A stretch of DNA of 64,000 nucleotides, taken from the NCBI RefSeq assembly GCF_024868665.1, contig NC_079891.1:10050625-10114624 (forward strand). The letters are read 5' to 3'. The translations under genes were made by a program, and so were the position numbers. Below the pieces are notes generated by a model that did not search any database, was not told where the DNA came from, and saw only the letters and a list, made by a program, of their open reading frames with translations. Below are positions 21,470-34,014 of the stretch, piece by piece; position 1 is the first letter of the stretch, and each line of letters begins with the position of its first letter. This DNA is from Triplophysa rosa. Lineage: Eukaryota > Chordata > Actinopteri > Cypriniformes > Nemacheilidae.

Positions 21470-22870
21470 ATGTGACCCAGTCTGAGAAAACCAGGCTAAA
21501 GTCTCTGAATCTAATTATGAGATAATGAGCATCAAATTTGATTTCAAGCATTAATTTCACTATGATTACAATCTTTGACATGGCCTTACTCAGTCTAAGA
21601 TATCAAGAAGATAAAGATAAAAAAGGTTATATTTTTACAGAATGTTCTTTACTTTATATGAGATGGTTTTAAGTAGAAACAGCAAATAACAAAAAAAATA
21701 CTTTAGATGGGGTTTCACAGACTGGGTCACATATGATGGAATAAGCCTGATTTTTAATCACAGCTTTCATTCATTATACACTTTACTGTGTCACTCCTGA
21801 GGTTTGTTTCTGTTGAAATTCAAGATACACTAGACTGGAATGCTTGCAATACATGTAGAAATGCTAATTAAAGGCAAAGCTGGCGTGATCTCTTCATTTT
21901 TTCCACGGCTATAAGTTACAGTACACATGCGTGTACAAGTGCATTGGATTAAAGCCGTTAGGAAACACATTTTCCACACTTAAGGTTTGTACTTGTTACA
22001 AATAAAATATTTAAAATCAATATTTCGGGTCCAATAATTTGCTCATGTGGTAAGTAACGTTAGCCATTTAATGTGTACATCCAGCTGATTGTAACATTAA
22101 CCCCCACTTCGCGTCAGGCTCTTGTCGGGTTTTACTCTACGATATCAAGTGGCTATACATCATTATCCATTACAATTTAAAAAGAGTGGAAAAGAAACCT
22201 TGTAATCTGCTGGAGGCCTTTCGCCTGCTCATTGCTTCCCTCTGTGCCTGTGTGATTCCACCACCTCGATGCTCATACAGAGTTTAAAACATCTCCGACG
22301 AACGGAACAGTTTGCCTCGTAGACATTTCCAGGCACCGGCTTTAACCGCCACGAGAACTCATCATTCTAGCCATTTTTATTAAGCTTGCATTTAAACAAT
22401 TTAGCTAGGATGCTGTAAACTAGCTGTTGGCTACTTCAACCTGTATTCTGCGACCTCAGTTCTCTCTGAAGAGTCGTGACGATGCAGTAACTATTGCAGG
22501 GAGAAAAATCTTAGGTCTGTTCAATGATTTTAAAGTCATTTGGTCAGGCTGGAAGATTTTTTACGGAAATGAGACCAAAATATGTCAAAAGTAGCATGAG
22601 ACCATGAAAATTACATTTCATGCAGTGTGTTATGTTGCCGTGTTTTAAAGTAAGCTGTCTGCCAAGTTGTAAGTCCGAAGGTGAATAAATAACAAAGTTA
22701 TTGGCCTGTAAAAATGGGAGTCGACTCCGAATCATGCAAACAAGACATGAGCTAGTCCGAGTCTCTAACCGCCACGTATCTACGTCACTACACATAGTCC
22801 CCGCCTACGTTTTGCTGGGACTGCCACGAAAACTTCACTACTAGTCTCTCCTCCCCCAAAACACTGTCGC
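21470..22870. other. Intron 3-4 sequence, no gene recognised
   Basis: AT-rich, with a short repeat-like GACCCAGTCTGAGAAA / TTTCACAGACTGGGTC inverted pair (21475 and 21713) that suggests a roughly 260-bp palindromic MITE. From about 22100 to 22450 it is more GC-rich with CpG. No convincing exon. Confidence 0.35.
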
Positions 22871-22892
22871 TCGTTCGTGATGCTTGTGTATC

Positions 22893-23140
22893 ATGTCTAG
22901 AACCTGTGTTCTATGTTGTGAAACTAAGTCCGTCTTATTTCAACTACCAAAGGAAGAACTTCTGAGCGAACAATGGTTACAATTCATTTTTCAAACGATA
23001 CCAAAGGAGTATAACCCCAGGGTTTTACTGTGCGCGCATCATTTCACCGAAAATTGCTTCAATAATCTTGGCGCGTTCACTGCAGGATATGTGAAATGAC
23101 TATCCTTGAAAGATAGCAATACCAACCTTATTTGGACCTG
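22893..23140 (+). pseudogene. Second THAP zinc-finger fragment
   Basis: MSRTCVLCCETKSVLFQLPK carries the first C-x2-C pair; VLLCAHHFTENCF carries C-x2-H and the HF.E.CF signature. The frame stops at 23097, and AIPTLFG, equivalent to the THAP C-terminal AVPTIF motif, follows at about 23119 in another frame. Like the fragment at 14.5 kb it is probably from a Kolobok- or P-type transposon; its element ends were not found. Confidence 0.7.
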
Positions 23141-23952
23141 TTAGCTCCACCGAATCACAACCTGTTAGTGTGAATATTTATTTTTGTCTTAACTTCAAGA
23201 AATATTTGTGTACCTTATGTCTGTGTTTAGCTAATGCATATAACGATATCATTAGCATGTACCGTTATTTCTGGGGTATTACAATTTGTTTATCTTGCTA
23301 TTAAATCGGCTAATTTAATTGTTCAATCTATTAACTCTCAAAGTATTTATTTCAAACTGAGTCGAGTACTATCTGTATTGTAATAACATCTGAAGATACG
23401 AACACCGTACACTGTATGTCGTGTCAACTAGTCCAAGTATAATACTGTTACAAGAGAATTGTAAATGTCCTTTTTCTTACTGGCATCTGCAGAAGGATCA
23501 ATTAATTTTCCAAATACTTTCAACGTTTATGAACTTAATAGAATGTTTTATGAAATCATTTTTATGACATCCAACCACCTGTAAACCGTAATCCAGTAAT
23601 GATGGTTGGCGTTCCATTTGCGACACATGATGAACGCATTTGACCAATCACAACAGACTACACCATCTGACCAATCACACTAGGCTAGCAGATAGGAGGG
23701 GACTAGACGGATGAATCGCGGAACGAATCATTTGCGAGTCAGACAAGAAGTATGGTAAGAATAACTGCCTATTATTACAACATAATAGTGTTTTTACACC
23801 TTGTATGTACATAAACTTGTTGTTGGACACTCCATAAACCAAAGTAGGACCTTAAAAATCATATGCTACTTACTCTTTAAGACCTGTAGAATCTGAATTT
23901 AATACTTTTCAAGACTTTTAAAGGCCTTATATTAGGAAATCTTGTTACTAGG

Positions 23953-24060
23953 CAGGGCTCGACAAAGGACTGCGCGATGGCTCGGGGCCAGCATGGGAGA
24001 TCCTCGGGCCAGTTGAGAGAACTATGACTTGCCCGATCGGGCCAGTGCTGTATCGTCATG
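23953..24060. mobile_element. CAGGGCTCGAC hAT-type left end
   Basis: CAGGGCTCGACAAAGGACTGC followed by GGGCCAGCATGGG, GGGCCAGTTG and GGGCCAGTGC subterminal repeats. The partner end was not identified; the element has been split by later insertions in 24-29 kb. Confidence 0.45.
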
Positions 24061-24795
24061 GAAAATTATAATTTGTAAGTTTTTAAGACTTGCCTATTTA
24101 AATACTCCCAAGATGATGCAAAAGAGGACTGGATTTGGTTCTCGCGTGCTTTTTGAGATACGCGAGGTCGGAAACGTGCAAAATACTGAATTGAGTTCTC
24201 TTTCACGTCTCCTTACTCTTACTTGGAGTTTAGCTGTAAGTATGTTAATACATTATGTGCGTTAATATGTTCAGCTGCAGCAAGCTGTTTGTTTTGCTAA
24301 TGAACAGGGGCGAACACTGCGGTTAGTTTCGTTTTAAACTTCTCAAATCATTCGTCCTTAGGCTGAAAAATCTGTCACAGCATACTAGTTATGCTCTCAC
24401 GTTATGTGTGTAACGTTATAACTTGTCAACGACAAGCGCTAAAATCCACGTAATTCCGCTGAGATCGGCAGGTGCGCATTCTGTGGATTTTAGGCGAGCA
24501 TACACGCACAACGCGAGCGCTGTTACTGTGACGGTTTTTTTCGGAACCAAACCCTAAAAATGTCCAATTTATTTAAATAATATTTTGGGCGGCACAGTGT
24601 GTGCCCGTCTGCTACGCCACTGTCCATATAACCGAAATGGCATAACCCCCATTGCATAACACCTCTGCAAAGATACGACTGTGAGATTGGTAGTCGAATC
24701 AGGCTCCTCCTATTGAAGCATCGAATCTTCGACTAATCGGGGTCACCGATAATATATATATACATTAGATCGATCATAATCGGCCGATAATCACT

Positions 24796-25029
24796 TTGGG
24801 AAGTATGATCTGCAGTCTCTATAAAGGCCGAATAAAGGCGAGACTTTTTTTACGCGCTGGGAAATTGGCTTCACTGGTCTGGCAAATTTACAAGGTGTGT
24901 GAAAAAGACAATACATTAGCAATCTGCAACGTGTGTACTAAGCAAATTCCACGAGGCGGGAAGCACCCAAAACATTTTAACATTACCAACCTCATCAGAC
25001 ATTTGAAGGTTAGTCACGTAAGTGAGTAG
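24796..25029 (+). pseudogene. BED zinc-finger exon of a hAT transposase
   Basis: The frame contains SLVWQIYKVCEKDNTLAICN then VCTKQIPRGGKHPKHFNITN and LIRHLKVSHVSE. CNVC plus H-x4-H with aromatic residues upstream is the BED finger arrangement used by hAT transposases and ZBED proteins. It stops after the finger, and no RNase-H-like catalytic domain follows within 2 kb, so it is a truncated transposase. Confidence 0.7.
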
Positions 25030-25885
25030 TTTTCAAAGTTAGCTAGCGCTAAGAGAGAGCGGGACAGTTCAGCAGCTCAAGCGCCACTCAGCTGCAGAGG
25101 TCGTGTTAAGTGATTTTTTTTACCAGTGATGGAAAAATCTGAAGGCCGTCCATCATTTTGACAGATTACAATGTGGGCAATTTGTAATTCCCCTTTTTGT
25201 CTTGGTAGCATCCAATCATTTCCTTTCATCAGAACGTGATCGTAAGTGACCGGAGGAAAGGACACATGTTTCCCATTCATTACTCATAAACGCCTCACCC
25301 ATTCAGGAAAACCCACGCGGGATCATTGGAGACTCACGGTGCGGAGCCAGGCTCGTGTATAAACAAGGCATTAGACTATGACGGCTCATCACCGTATAAT
25401 TTGTTTCGCTATAGTTTCAAAACGAACTGAAAATCTTTTTACACTTTTCATAATAACACAGCGATAACGTTGTTCGAGGTGTTGTTTCTGGATCTGATTC
25501 TACAATGCATGCAACTGTCACCTTATCAGACCCCCGCGTCGCGTGCTCACATATACACACAGGCGCGCACAGTGTTGTGGTGTTTACAGACTTTTTTCCT
25601 TCAGAGAGCGATAGTGACTAGTAGAGCTGTCTTCAAAATATCGATACGGCGATACATGGTCATGAGCTCCTGACGATGCACGCATCGATACACCTGCCTC
25701 CATATCGATTCTGCAGCACTTTTGAAATTAACCACTTATAATGCAAAAATATTGTGTAACAATTATTAATGGTGTAAAGGATCTGATCGGAGTTTATCCG
25801 TGTTCCGTACGGATCGCCCCTCACGATTCTAAATGCATGTGACCCGCGGATTAACTGCAACGTTTCACCATCATAAAGTGAAAGG

Positions 25886-26383
25886 TTAAGGCTCGATTCA
25901 CATTTCGCATCTAAAACCACACGCAAAACGCGAGACGTGCTGCTTTCTCCTATTTTACAAAGCGTTACGGCAGTTGCGCACGCAGAGCGTCTGCCGTTGC
26001 TAAGCAACCATGGGCCACGATAGCCGTTGAGACGAGGAGGTATAAACAAAGGATATTTAGATTATATGCACTGAAAATACCTTGCAATAACTCTGCCACT
26101 AGATTTAGTTATGCTGTGATCATCTGTGTCTCCATCTTCATTGTGCTTGTCTATATTGGCTGGTTGGTTGTTGTCACATGACCTGCGGTGTGCTTGCGCC
26201 TTTCTGAAAAGTTGAGATTTTTTCATCTCGATGCGGCGCCGACGCACCTGAAAAAAAAGAGCGTGTCGCACCGCATGCACCTCACGACCGCGTCGCCCCC
26301 TATTTCTGCGCGGCTGCCGCACTTCTACATTTAAAATAACGAATATGCGCACGGAAAAGATGCAAAATGTGAATTCGGCCTAA
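25886..26383. mobile_element. MITE, ends TAAGGC(T)CGATTCACATTT..GCATCT
   Basis: Left TTAAGGCTCGATTCACATTTCGCATCT; right (reverse) TTAGGCCGAATTCACATTTTGCATCT. The interior is CpG-rich without motifs. Sequence just left of it (25780-25870, with CCGTACGGATCG and TGTGACCCGCGGATTAACTG) recurs at 62660-62720. Confidence 0.6.
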
Positions 26384-26645
26384 GAGCGCGCTCTCTTACC
26401 TTCTCTCTGCATCTGTGAGCGCAGTATACATGAATGTTCATTCTCGTATCAATCACGTAAACGGTTGTGTTTAAGGCAAAGTTTAAAGTTAGTGTCGTGT
26501 AGGTGCTAATTCAACACACATGACGCAGCAATTATTATTTTTTGCCTTTATCCACTATAAAACTATTGAACATGATTAAAATCAATGAAACTCCCTGTAT
26601 GTGGATGTAGTGACACGCTGCTCGCTCATAACACAGTAACGCATT

Positions 26646-28524
26646 CAGGGCTCTAGACTAACTTTTTGCACTGGTTGCACTGGTGCGCCTAACTTTTTTT
26701 CTTAGGTGCACCAGCACAAAAGTTAGGTGCACCCAAATTTTCGACCGCATCGCATTTAACACCGCAGATTTACAAGTACACTTTTTTTTTTAAATCGCTG
26801 TCCATATAGGCAATATTGACTTGTAAATGATTAACTAACAATCTGGTCAACATAAAGTTCTTTATTTGAAGCACAATTCTACAAGAAAGCAGGGCTCTAG
26901 ACTAACACTTGAGAGAGGTGGCACTGGTGCTACCAAGTTATTCAGTTGGTGGCACCAGCCCTTAATTTGATAGCACCAGAGTCGTGGGGTGAGGTAAGAA
27001 AAAAGAATCACTAAAACTTCATTAAAATGTGTTTAATACATTAATAAATCAATTAGAAATTAATACAAATCATTGTTTATGATTGAATTATTTTTATTGT
27101 ATATGTAAACTCTCTTTCAACACTTTACCATATTTAAAGCACATCTTTCTTAAAGCTACTTTCTTCCTTTATTTGTTGTGAACGACTCCTATAAGAGAAC
27201 ACAATTCCTTTAATATCAGTGAGTGTTTTTGGGCCCGTCCGTTGTTGTTTGATGAACATTATAAACAGAGATCTTTATTATGCTGCTGCCCCTTTAAGAG
27301 CTCGCGCAATATACTGGAACACGTGTTTTGTTTCCCAACTGTTTGGTCACGAAACAAACTGAATACCTTTACAAGGTTTCTTGTTAATATGGGAATTTTT
27401 AGGTTATTTTGTGTTAATATGTCCGTTTCAGAGTAAGAATGTGTGAAAGAGAACTCCGTTTAGTATTTTGTGCTCTGACTCTCTGGGCGCGCGCATATCT
27501 CAAACAACCCGCGAGACCTGAAGGCTTTTAGTGATTATTCTTCATGAAAGCTGCATTGATACACGTTTGGCTTCTATCAATAGCGACTCACAAATAAATA
27601 GTATTTAGCGTGATGTATAACGTTTTGTATGCTTTGCAGTATTGTTAGAGATCTTTATACAATAGTTTAGTGCATAAAGTTTAAACACATGTTTCCTGCA
27701 TTAGCTTCACATGCATACAATACTTGCAACACATTTCGTTATCTTTGCTGTTTTGTACCTTAGCAGGGGAAATTCTTGTATTCTGCATATTTATTTAAAT
27801 TGCAAGATTGAGCGCTTCACTCGTCTGCTCTTTCGGTCCTTCGCCTCTTACCCGTAACCCGCAAATTACGTCTTTGGGGGCGGGGCACTGATAGATAAGT
27901 GAATGGTTGAAGGAGGGGAGACGAAAATGAGTGACTGAATGCGCCGCTTGCGCAATATAACATTTCTGCGCATTAAATTTATAATACGCAAAAATTATAT
28001 ATTGATCAGTTTGACAGTCGCACCGGTGCGACCATCAAGAAAAACAGACAGGAAAAATAGTCGCAAAATGAGACCATTTAGTCGCAGTCTAGCGTGTCGG
28101 AGCACTGGTAATGATTTTCGGACGGATCAGGACTTAACTTAACATTCTTAACGAAAAAGTTGTCAATCGTTCTTTTCATCTTCTCTCATCATCCGTGGCT
28201 ACATCCACTCTGTTTATCTGACGGGCCTAGGCTACTCACCTCTCTCTGTCTGACTGCAGCACAGCATTTTCAAACTTACACACACATACAGGAATATCTG
28301 GACCACGGCCAATCAGAGGGGGTCCGCCCTTCACTATCTCTGATTGGTTTAGACCACGATATGGGCCTAATGTGTCTGTTGTTGAACCACAGGGAGACTT
28401 TCGCAGAGACTTTTTTTCCCCTTGAACGACTGGTCGCACTGGTGCGACCTCAGATTTTTTTTAGTCGCACCATTGAGAAATTAGGTCGCATGTGCGACCA
28501 AATTGGTCGCACTCTAGAGCCCTG
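26646..28524. mobile_element. CAGGGCTCTAGAC element with 5-bp target repeat (GCATT)
   Basis: Left CAGGGCTCTAGACTAAC, right (reverse) CAGGGCTCTAGAGTGCGACC. GCATT directly abuts both ends (26641-26645, 28525-28529). Near the ends are repeated GGTGCGCCTAAC/GTCGCACCA..GTGCGACC blocks. A second copy of the left end starts at 26890, so another member inserted or duplicated inside. No intact transposase. Confidence 0.6.
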
Positions 28525-29646
28525 GCATTTGAAAAAGACGTGAAAGAGCCACAGTACATGTGCGTGTAATAGAAAGTGAAGAGCAAAAACCTGCTTAAAT
28601 CTTACAGCACCTGTCACGTTTATAATATATCTAGAAATCCGTCATCTATTTCAATTCAACATTTCTTTTTTAATTAAATCTATTTACACTGACTGCACGT
28701 TTATGCATATATTCATATTTATTTGTTATACATATTGTCTACATGTAAAACACATGCATACATATGATGTAGCCTAGAAACCTGTTTTAGAAACAAAGGT
28801 CTATAAAGACTTGATCTTTTGCAACTTTATACTCATTCTCAAAACTTTATGCATTGATTTGTCAGATTAACTGATAAGTAGTTATGAATGGCAATTTTCT
28901 GCAAGTATATTTCGCTCTAAATCTTTCATATGAGAAATGTAATAAAAAATTGACCCGTATCGGGATACATATCGTGTCGGTGCCTTGTATCGGGATGCGT
29001 ATCGTATTGTGAAGTTGTTTTTCCCTCATAAAATAGAGTATTGTTTGATAAATATTAGCTTTTAGTGAGTGGAAAAATGTCGTTTTCTCTGTTCAGTGAG
29101 CGGCAGAAGCAGCACATATATGACCAAACCACAGCTTACTTGTGAGTACAAAACACCTTTTACAGACACCTGTCATTGTTATGGATTGGACATATGAACA
29201 AACATTTGTCTGTAATTAGCCTATTATTTTATGTCTGACACACCATAACATCATACATTTATTTTGATCATCAGCCACTATATATTGTGGAAAACTAAGG
29301 GTTTCTGTGACTCATGTCACAGGCTGCTATGTTTTATGTAAATATGTTACTTGCCAATATTCAATTGTCAATTCAAGAGACTTTCTCTTCTCTTAATTTG
29401 AATACTTGATATAAATTGTCGTTAAATATAGTTTAATAAATAAACATTTAGGTTTAGGGTTGAGGGTTTGCCCTCAACCCCTGGTAAATTATGAGAAATT
29501 TTCATTTACACCAGGGTTTAGAATAACTCAAGGTTAACTATTTCAAGTTTGAAAAGCCCTTTCCAGAATACCAAACTTCCAACCCAGGTAAAAAAAAAAA
29601 AAGACTCATTCTATACTCATGTAAATGTATACTGTACATTAATAAT

Positions 29647-30587
29647 TAGGAATGCACCGAAATGAAAATTCTTGGCCGAAACCGAAAAAGAGGAAACCAA
29701 GGCCGAAAACCAAAACACCGAAAGAAATTATGCCAATTATTAGTACCATTGCATTTATGGCTATACTGTGTACTAACTTTACTAAAATCAAGGCATTGCA
29801 ATTGCATAAATTAATATTAAAGTTTCAAAGAATAAATCAATTACAAATTATGCAAATATTTATTTAGCACATTGCAACAATGCACAGTATAAAATAAAAT
29901 TCAAACCAAAATGTTTAACTTGACCCCACTCATGTGTACATTAAATAATAATGTACAGGCCTGCTGAAAGGTTGTAAAATGAAATGTTCTCTCATAAAAA
30001 CAAAGTGCATTTAGGTCAAGTGCATTACCTATTATTTGAGGCACTTTCTTGCAGGATTTCACTGAACATATCAGACAACGAGGGTGCATGCCCCTCATCT
30101 GGTGCAGAGAGACGAGTCTTTTTTTCTGCGCTCTGATCTCCTGCGCTGTGCGCTGCTCCGTCTCCACGCAGGTTCTCCGCATCCATCGCGGCCTGGATCA
30201 TTTCTCGTGCATTTTAGTGGGCGTGCTCGGAGGCGTTTTCCTGTTCTGTGCCGCGTTCCTCTCATATTCAGCGTAGCGATCGGAATGTTTGGATTTCAGG
30301 TGATAAATTAAACCCGACGTGGAGAAAGTCTTTGCAGATGCACCCCCTCTTGAAATGTTTTGCAAATCGCTGTCCGTGGGTCTTTCTCAGATATACTGAA
30401 ATACGTCCACACCGCATACATGTTGCTTCAGACAAGCACGTGCAGGTCGCGGTTTCTGTTTGCTTCATCACAACATTTCGGCCGTATTGTTTCGGTGATA
30501 AAAGTCTTTCGGCCGAAAACCGAAAATGCACTTTTGGGCCATTTTCGTCCGAAAATTTTCGGTGGCCAAATATTCGGTGCATCCCTA
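29647..30587. mobile_element. hAT element, TIR TAGGAATGCACCGAA, TTAATAAT duplication
   Basis: Left TAGGAATGCACCGAAATG, right (reverse) TAGGGATGCACCGAATATT. Perfect 8-bp TTAATAAT flanks (29639-29646, 30588-30595). Subterminal GGCCGAAAACCGAAAA repeats at both ends. 941 bp, no transposase. The right end lies about 110 bp from snapc4 exon 3. Confidence 0.9.
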
Positions 30588-30695
30588 TTAATAATGTTGA
30601 TCAAAAACAGTAATAAGCATTGTGTGCATATGCACTCTATTTTTCTCAAGGATCCTAACGTTAGAAACAAGCAAAGTAATAGCACAAGTATTTAC

Positions 30696-30798
30696 CTGTC
30701 AAGATGTCAACAAGTTCTGGGTTCACACCAAGTGTATTCTCTATTTCCTCTATCTCCCTCTGAATCCGATGGCGTGCGGCCACTAGGTCATCAAGTTC
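30696..30798 (-). CDS. snapc4: snapc4 exon 3 (second coiled N-terminal module, residues 55-88)
   Basis: A 103-nt exon isolated between two large introns (26 kb and 9.9 kb). Acceptor is CTTCAAG before GAACTT, with a weak pyrimidine tract; donor is GACAG|GTAAAT. It enters in phase 0 and leaves in phase 1, which fits exon 2 before it and exon 4 after it. The peptide (ELDDLVAARHRIQREIEEIE then NTLGVNPELVDILT) strongly resembles exon 1: 13 of 29 aligned residues (6-34 against 59-87) are identical, including A.R..IQ.EI and ENTL. I read this as an internal duplication of the N-terminal coil. Confidence 0.78.
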
Positions 30799-31572
30799 CT
30801 TGAAGTTTAAAACATTTTAGAAGTGAAAAATTAGGAAAGAAACAATTAGAAATTACAATTCTGGACCAAAGCCAAAGAATGTATATTTCATATATATAAA
30901 CAGTACTGTGCAAGTTATAGGCACGTTAGCATTTTCAACCCAATAAGTTATTTACATCATTTGCTGTAGTGTGTCAGTAGGAAACGTCAGTTTAGATGCC
31001 AATGTATATATACAGGGTTAGGAAAGCTACTTGGAAAATGTAGTGAGCTAAGCTAACAGTTACTCTACATTAAATTAACCCTACACTAAAGCTACCACCC
31101 TGGGAAATATAGCAAGCTAAGCTACAGCAACATGCCAGATGTACACTGTAAAACTTGTAATTTCATAGCAGGTTTGCCAGTAAATTACTGTAGATTTAAT
31201 GTACAATTTTGTTTTAAGCATAAACTTACCTAGTTGATACATTTTTCTTTCATAAAACAAGACTAAATATCTTGGGTCACTTTTCTTGTTATGTAAATGT
31301 ATCGTAATTTAAGAAGTTTTAAATATTTTTACAGAAAACAAGAGAAAAATGCTTTGGAAGAATGTCATTTTTTGCCGTGTTGCTGTGCTAATGCCAGTCT
31401 CTTCATGCTCATTTTGAATCTCAAAAGTCCAAGTGTTTTAAAGTAATTGAAAAAAGTACTAATTGGAAAGTATATTAAGTAGTAATTAAAGCTACAGTAA
31501 GTTACTGACAAACCTGCTTTAAAAACTACAGCAAAGTTTTACAATGTAGCTTACTACATCTAAACTATTTTC

Positions 31573-32267
31573 TAAAGGGATAGTTTGGCCAAAAATCATT
31601 TTTATTTTATTTTTACTTACCCAAATGTCGCTCTACCCACATGTTAAGACCTCCCAGCATCTTCGGAACACAGATATTTTTGATGACATCCGAGAGCTTT
31701 CCAGTCCTCCTCATAGACATCATGGTAATTCTCTCTGTCAAGGTCCAGAAAAGTACTAAAGACATGGTTAAAATGGTCCATCTGCTCACAGTAGTTCAAT
31801 TTAATTTTTATGAAGCTTCGAGAGTACTTTATGTGTTCCAAAGAAACCAAAATAACGACTTCAATAAACATATAATCTTCTTTTCCCTGTGAGTCTCCGA
31901 CGCACATTCACAAGACCAACTCGGATACGCGAGCGTCATGGTGCTCTCATGAAAGCTCGTCGTATACTGACAGGGAAGAGAAGAAAATGTTGATTAAGTC
32001 ATTAGTTTGGTTTCTTTTGCGCACATAAAGTACTCTCGTCGCTTCATAAATATTCAATTGGACCACTATGATCAGATGGACCGTTTTAATGATGTCTTAT
32101 GGACCTTGACAGAGAGAATTACCATGATGTCTATGAGGAGGCCTGGAAAGCTCTCGGATGTCATCAAAATATCTTTATTTGTGTTCAGAAGACGCTGTGA
32201 GGTCTTTTCGAACGTCATGTGGGCGAGTAAAGATGGTTGGATTTTTGAGTGAACTGTCCCTTTAAAT
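31573..32267. mobile_element. TTAA-type MITE, TIR AAAGGGA(T/C)AGTT
   Basis: Left (C)TAAAGGGATAGTTTGGCCAAAAATC, right (reverse) TTAAAGGGACAGTTCACTCAAAAATCC. The arms share long inverted blocks (GATGACATCCGAGAGCTTTCC; GTACTTT..AAGCTTC). It belongs to a very common fish class of TTAA-flanked MITEs; related sequence lies at 32745-33055. Confidence 0.65.
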
Positions 32268-32744
32268 TTTATTTTTAAACAACTTCATTCCAAATGCTGG
32301 CTGTTCTGCGTGTGTGAGTGAATGGGCTGCACAGTTGAACATACTTCACACGTGACAGTGGACTTGTCTGCAGCTCACAGTATGAGAACATGAATGCATT
32401 AACTTCATATCCAGAGTTGCTCTGAGAGTTTATTTCGCAAGCATTTCACAGTTTGAGTAAAGCTACAGTCACCCACTGAAACTCAAATGCCTTCGTGACG
32501 ACCCATCAAAATAAAGTTCCCGTTAACCTGAAAACTCGTATACTATAGTAGGATTAAAAAAATACTATAGTATTATTATAGTAAACGGCAGTAAAATTCC
32601 TAAATACTATAGTATTGTATACTACAGTATTTTTATGTGGACAAATGCATTACTTTTGTATAGTACATAACTTAGATAAATGAAAGCTAATTTAGGTAAA
32701 CTAAAAATTAAATGGCCCTAATTTAACTATCTGTATGTTATGTG

Positions 32745-33055
32745 ATACTTCACCCCAAAATGAAAATTCTGTCATCATTTACTAACCTTTGAGTTGTTCC
32801 AAATCTGTAAAAATTTCTTTGTTCTGATGAACACAGAGAAAGATATTTGGAAGAATACTTATAACCAAACATATCTCACCCCTTTTGACTCCCATAGTAG
32901 GAAAAATTACTTTTTCTTTTTTTTTTGTTCTGTTGAACACAAGACAACATTTTGAAGATGTGGGACAGCAAACAGTTCTGGGGCACTTTTGACTACCATT
33001 GCATTTTTTTCTACTATAGTAGTCAATGGGGGGCAAAATCTGTCTGATTAAAGAT
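32745..33055. repeat. Fragment of the same TTAA-type MITE class
   Basis: TTCACCCCAAAATGAAAATTCTGTCATCATTTACT followed by GTTGTTCCAAATCTGTAAAAATTTC and GTTCTGTTGAACACAAGACA is typical of this fish MITE class. The terminal part is degraded. Confidence 0.55.
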
Positions 33056-34006
33056 TGAATGACATGCTTCAGATCGAACCAAGTATGTAATTTGCATGAT
33101 TAATGAATGAGAAATATCTTTAAAAAGACATATTACATATTTCTTCACTGTCTCAAGCAAAGACAGTGCAGCTCTTTTCTTCAAAGAGACGTGAGCCAAT
33201 AGCGTTTGAGCTCTGAGATCTGTCAGAGCGTTTCATTGGTTGAATGAACATTTAGTTACTTTTCCGACCCCTTTCGCAGCATTTGTTCAGAAGACGTGTA
33301 TAACGACAAACCTAGTGTCTTCTTGGATAAACCGTTGCTTCATTCAATGGAAAAATGTCATCAGTACTGCCCCACTAGCGCAAGCTCTCGCTTTCCTCAG
33401 CGTCTGTAAGTGAGCAGCAGCCGGCAGGGAGAAGCCAAAGACAGTAGATGCAAAGCCTACAACCTTTACCCAAAAAAACGTAACGGCTAATGCTAACGAG
33501 CTGGCTTCAGCGGAATGCAGGAAAGGAGTCCAGATGCTAGTTTTTTTAATGGATGTCAATGTCTTTTGTTAGCCGTTACGGTTTCTCCAATTAAAAGTAT
33601 TACAGACCCACCCATCTCTCTATAATATGAGTGTCGACGGCCGGCTTGTGAATACAAAACAGCGTTTCTAAAACTGTTATCGACTGTTTGGATATATAAG
33701 AACGAACACAGTTTGTCTGTAAATAAGCACATGGTTACAGAGACAGAGGCTGTGCATGCGCTGTGTGACAGAATATAGTCAAAATCTCTGCTCTTTAAGG
33801 TGTGTGTGGTGATTTTATCAGACGATGTGTCTTGGGTATGAAACAGAACTGACAACAGATATAGAAAGTATGTAAATGACAACGGCTTTAAAGTGCAATA
33901 AGATGTATGTAATGTTCAGAGAGTAGAATAGAAAAGGGTCTAAATTTGCAATTTATGCTGCCTTCATGCGCTCACGGGAATTTTTACTTTACAAATTACA
34001 GACATG
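33056..34006. other. Intronic sequence, probably degraded DNA element
   Basis: No recognisable exon. GCCGTTACGTTTTTTTGGG-like and AGCCGTTACGG (around 33478 and 33571) form an internal inverted pair. The sequence joins the block at 35188-35400 across the 34015-35179 hAT insertion. Confidence 0.35.
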
Positions 34007-34014
34007 GCTGACTC

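Noticed and set aside
30248..30803. Plus-strand frames of 121-147 residues around 30.3-30.8 kb
   Set aside because: They cross the hAT end at 30587 and the reverse of snapc4 exon 3; shadows only.
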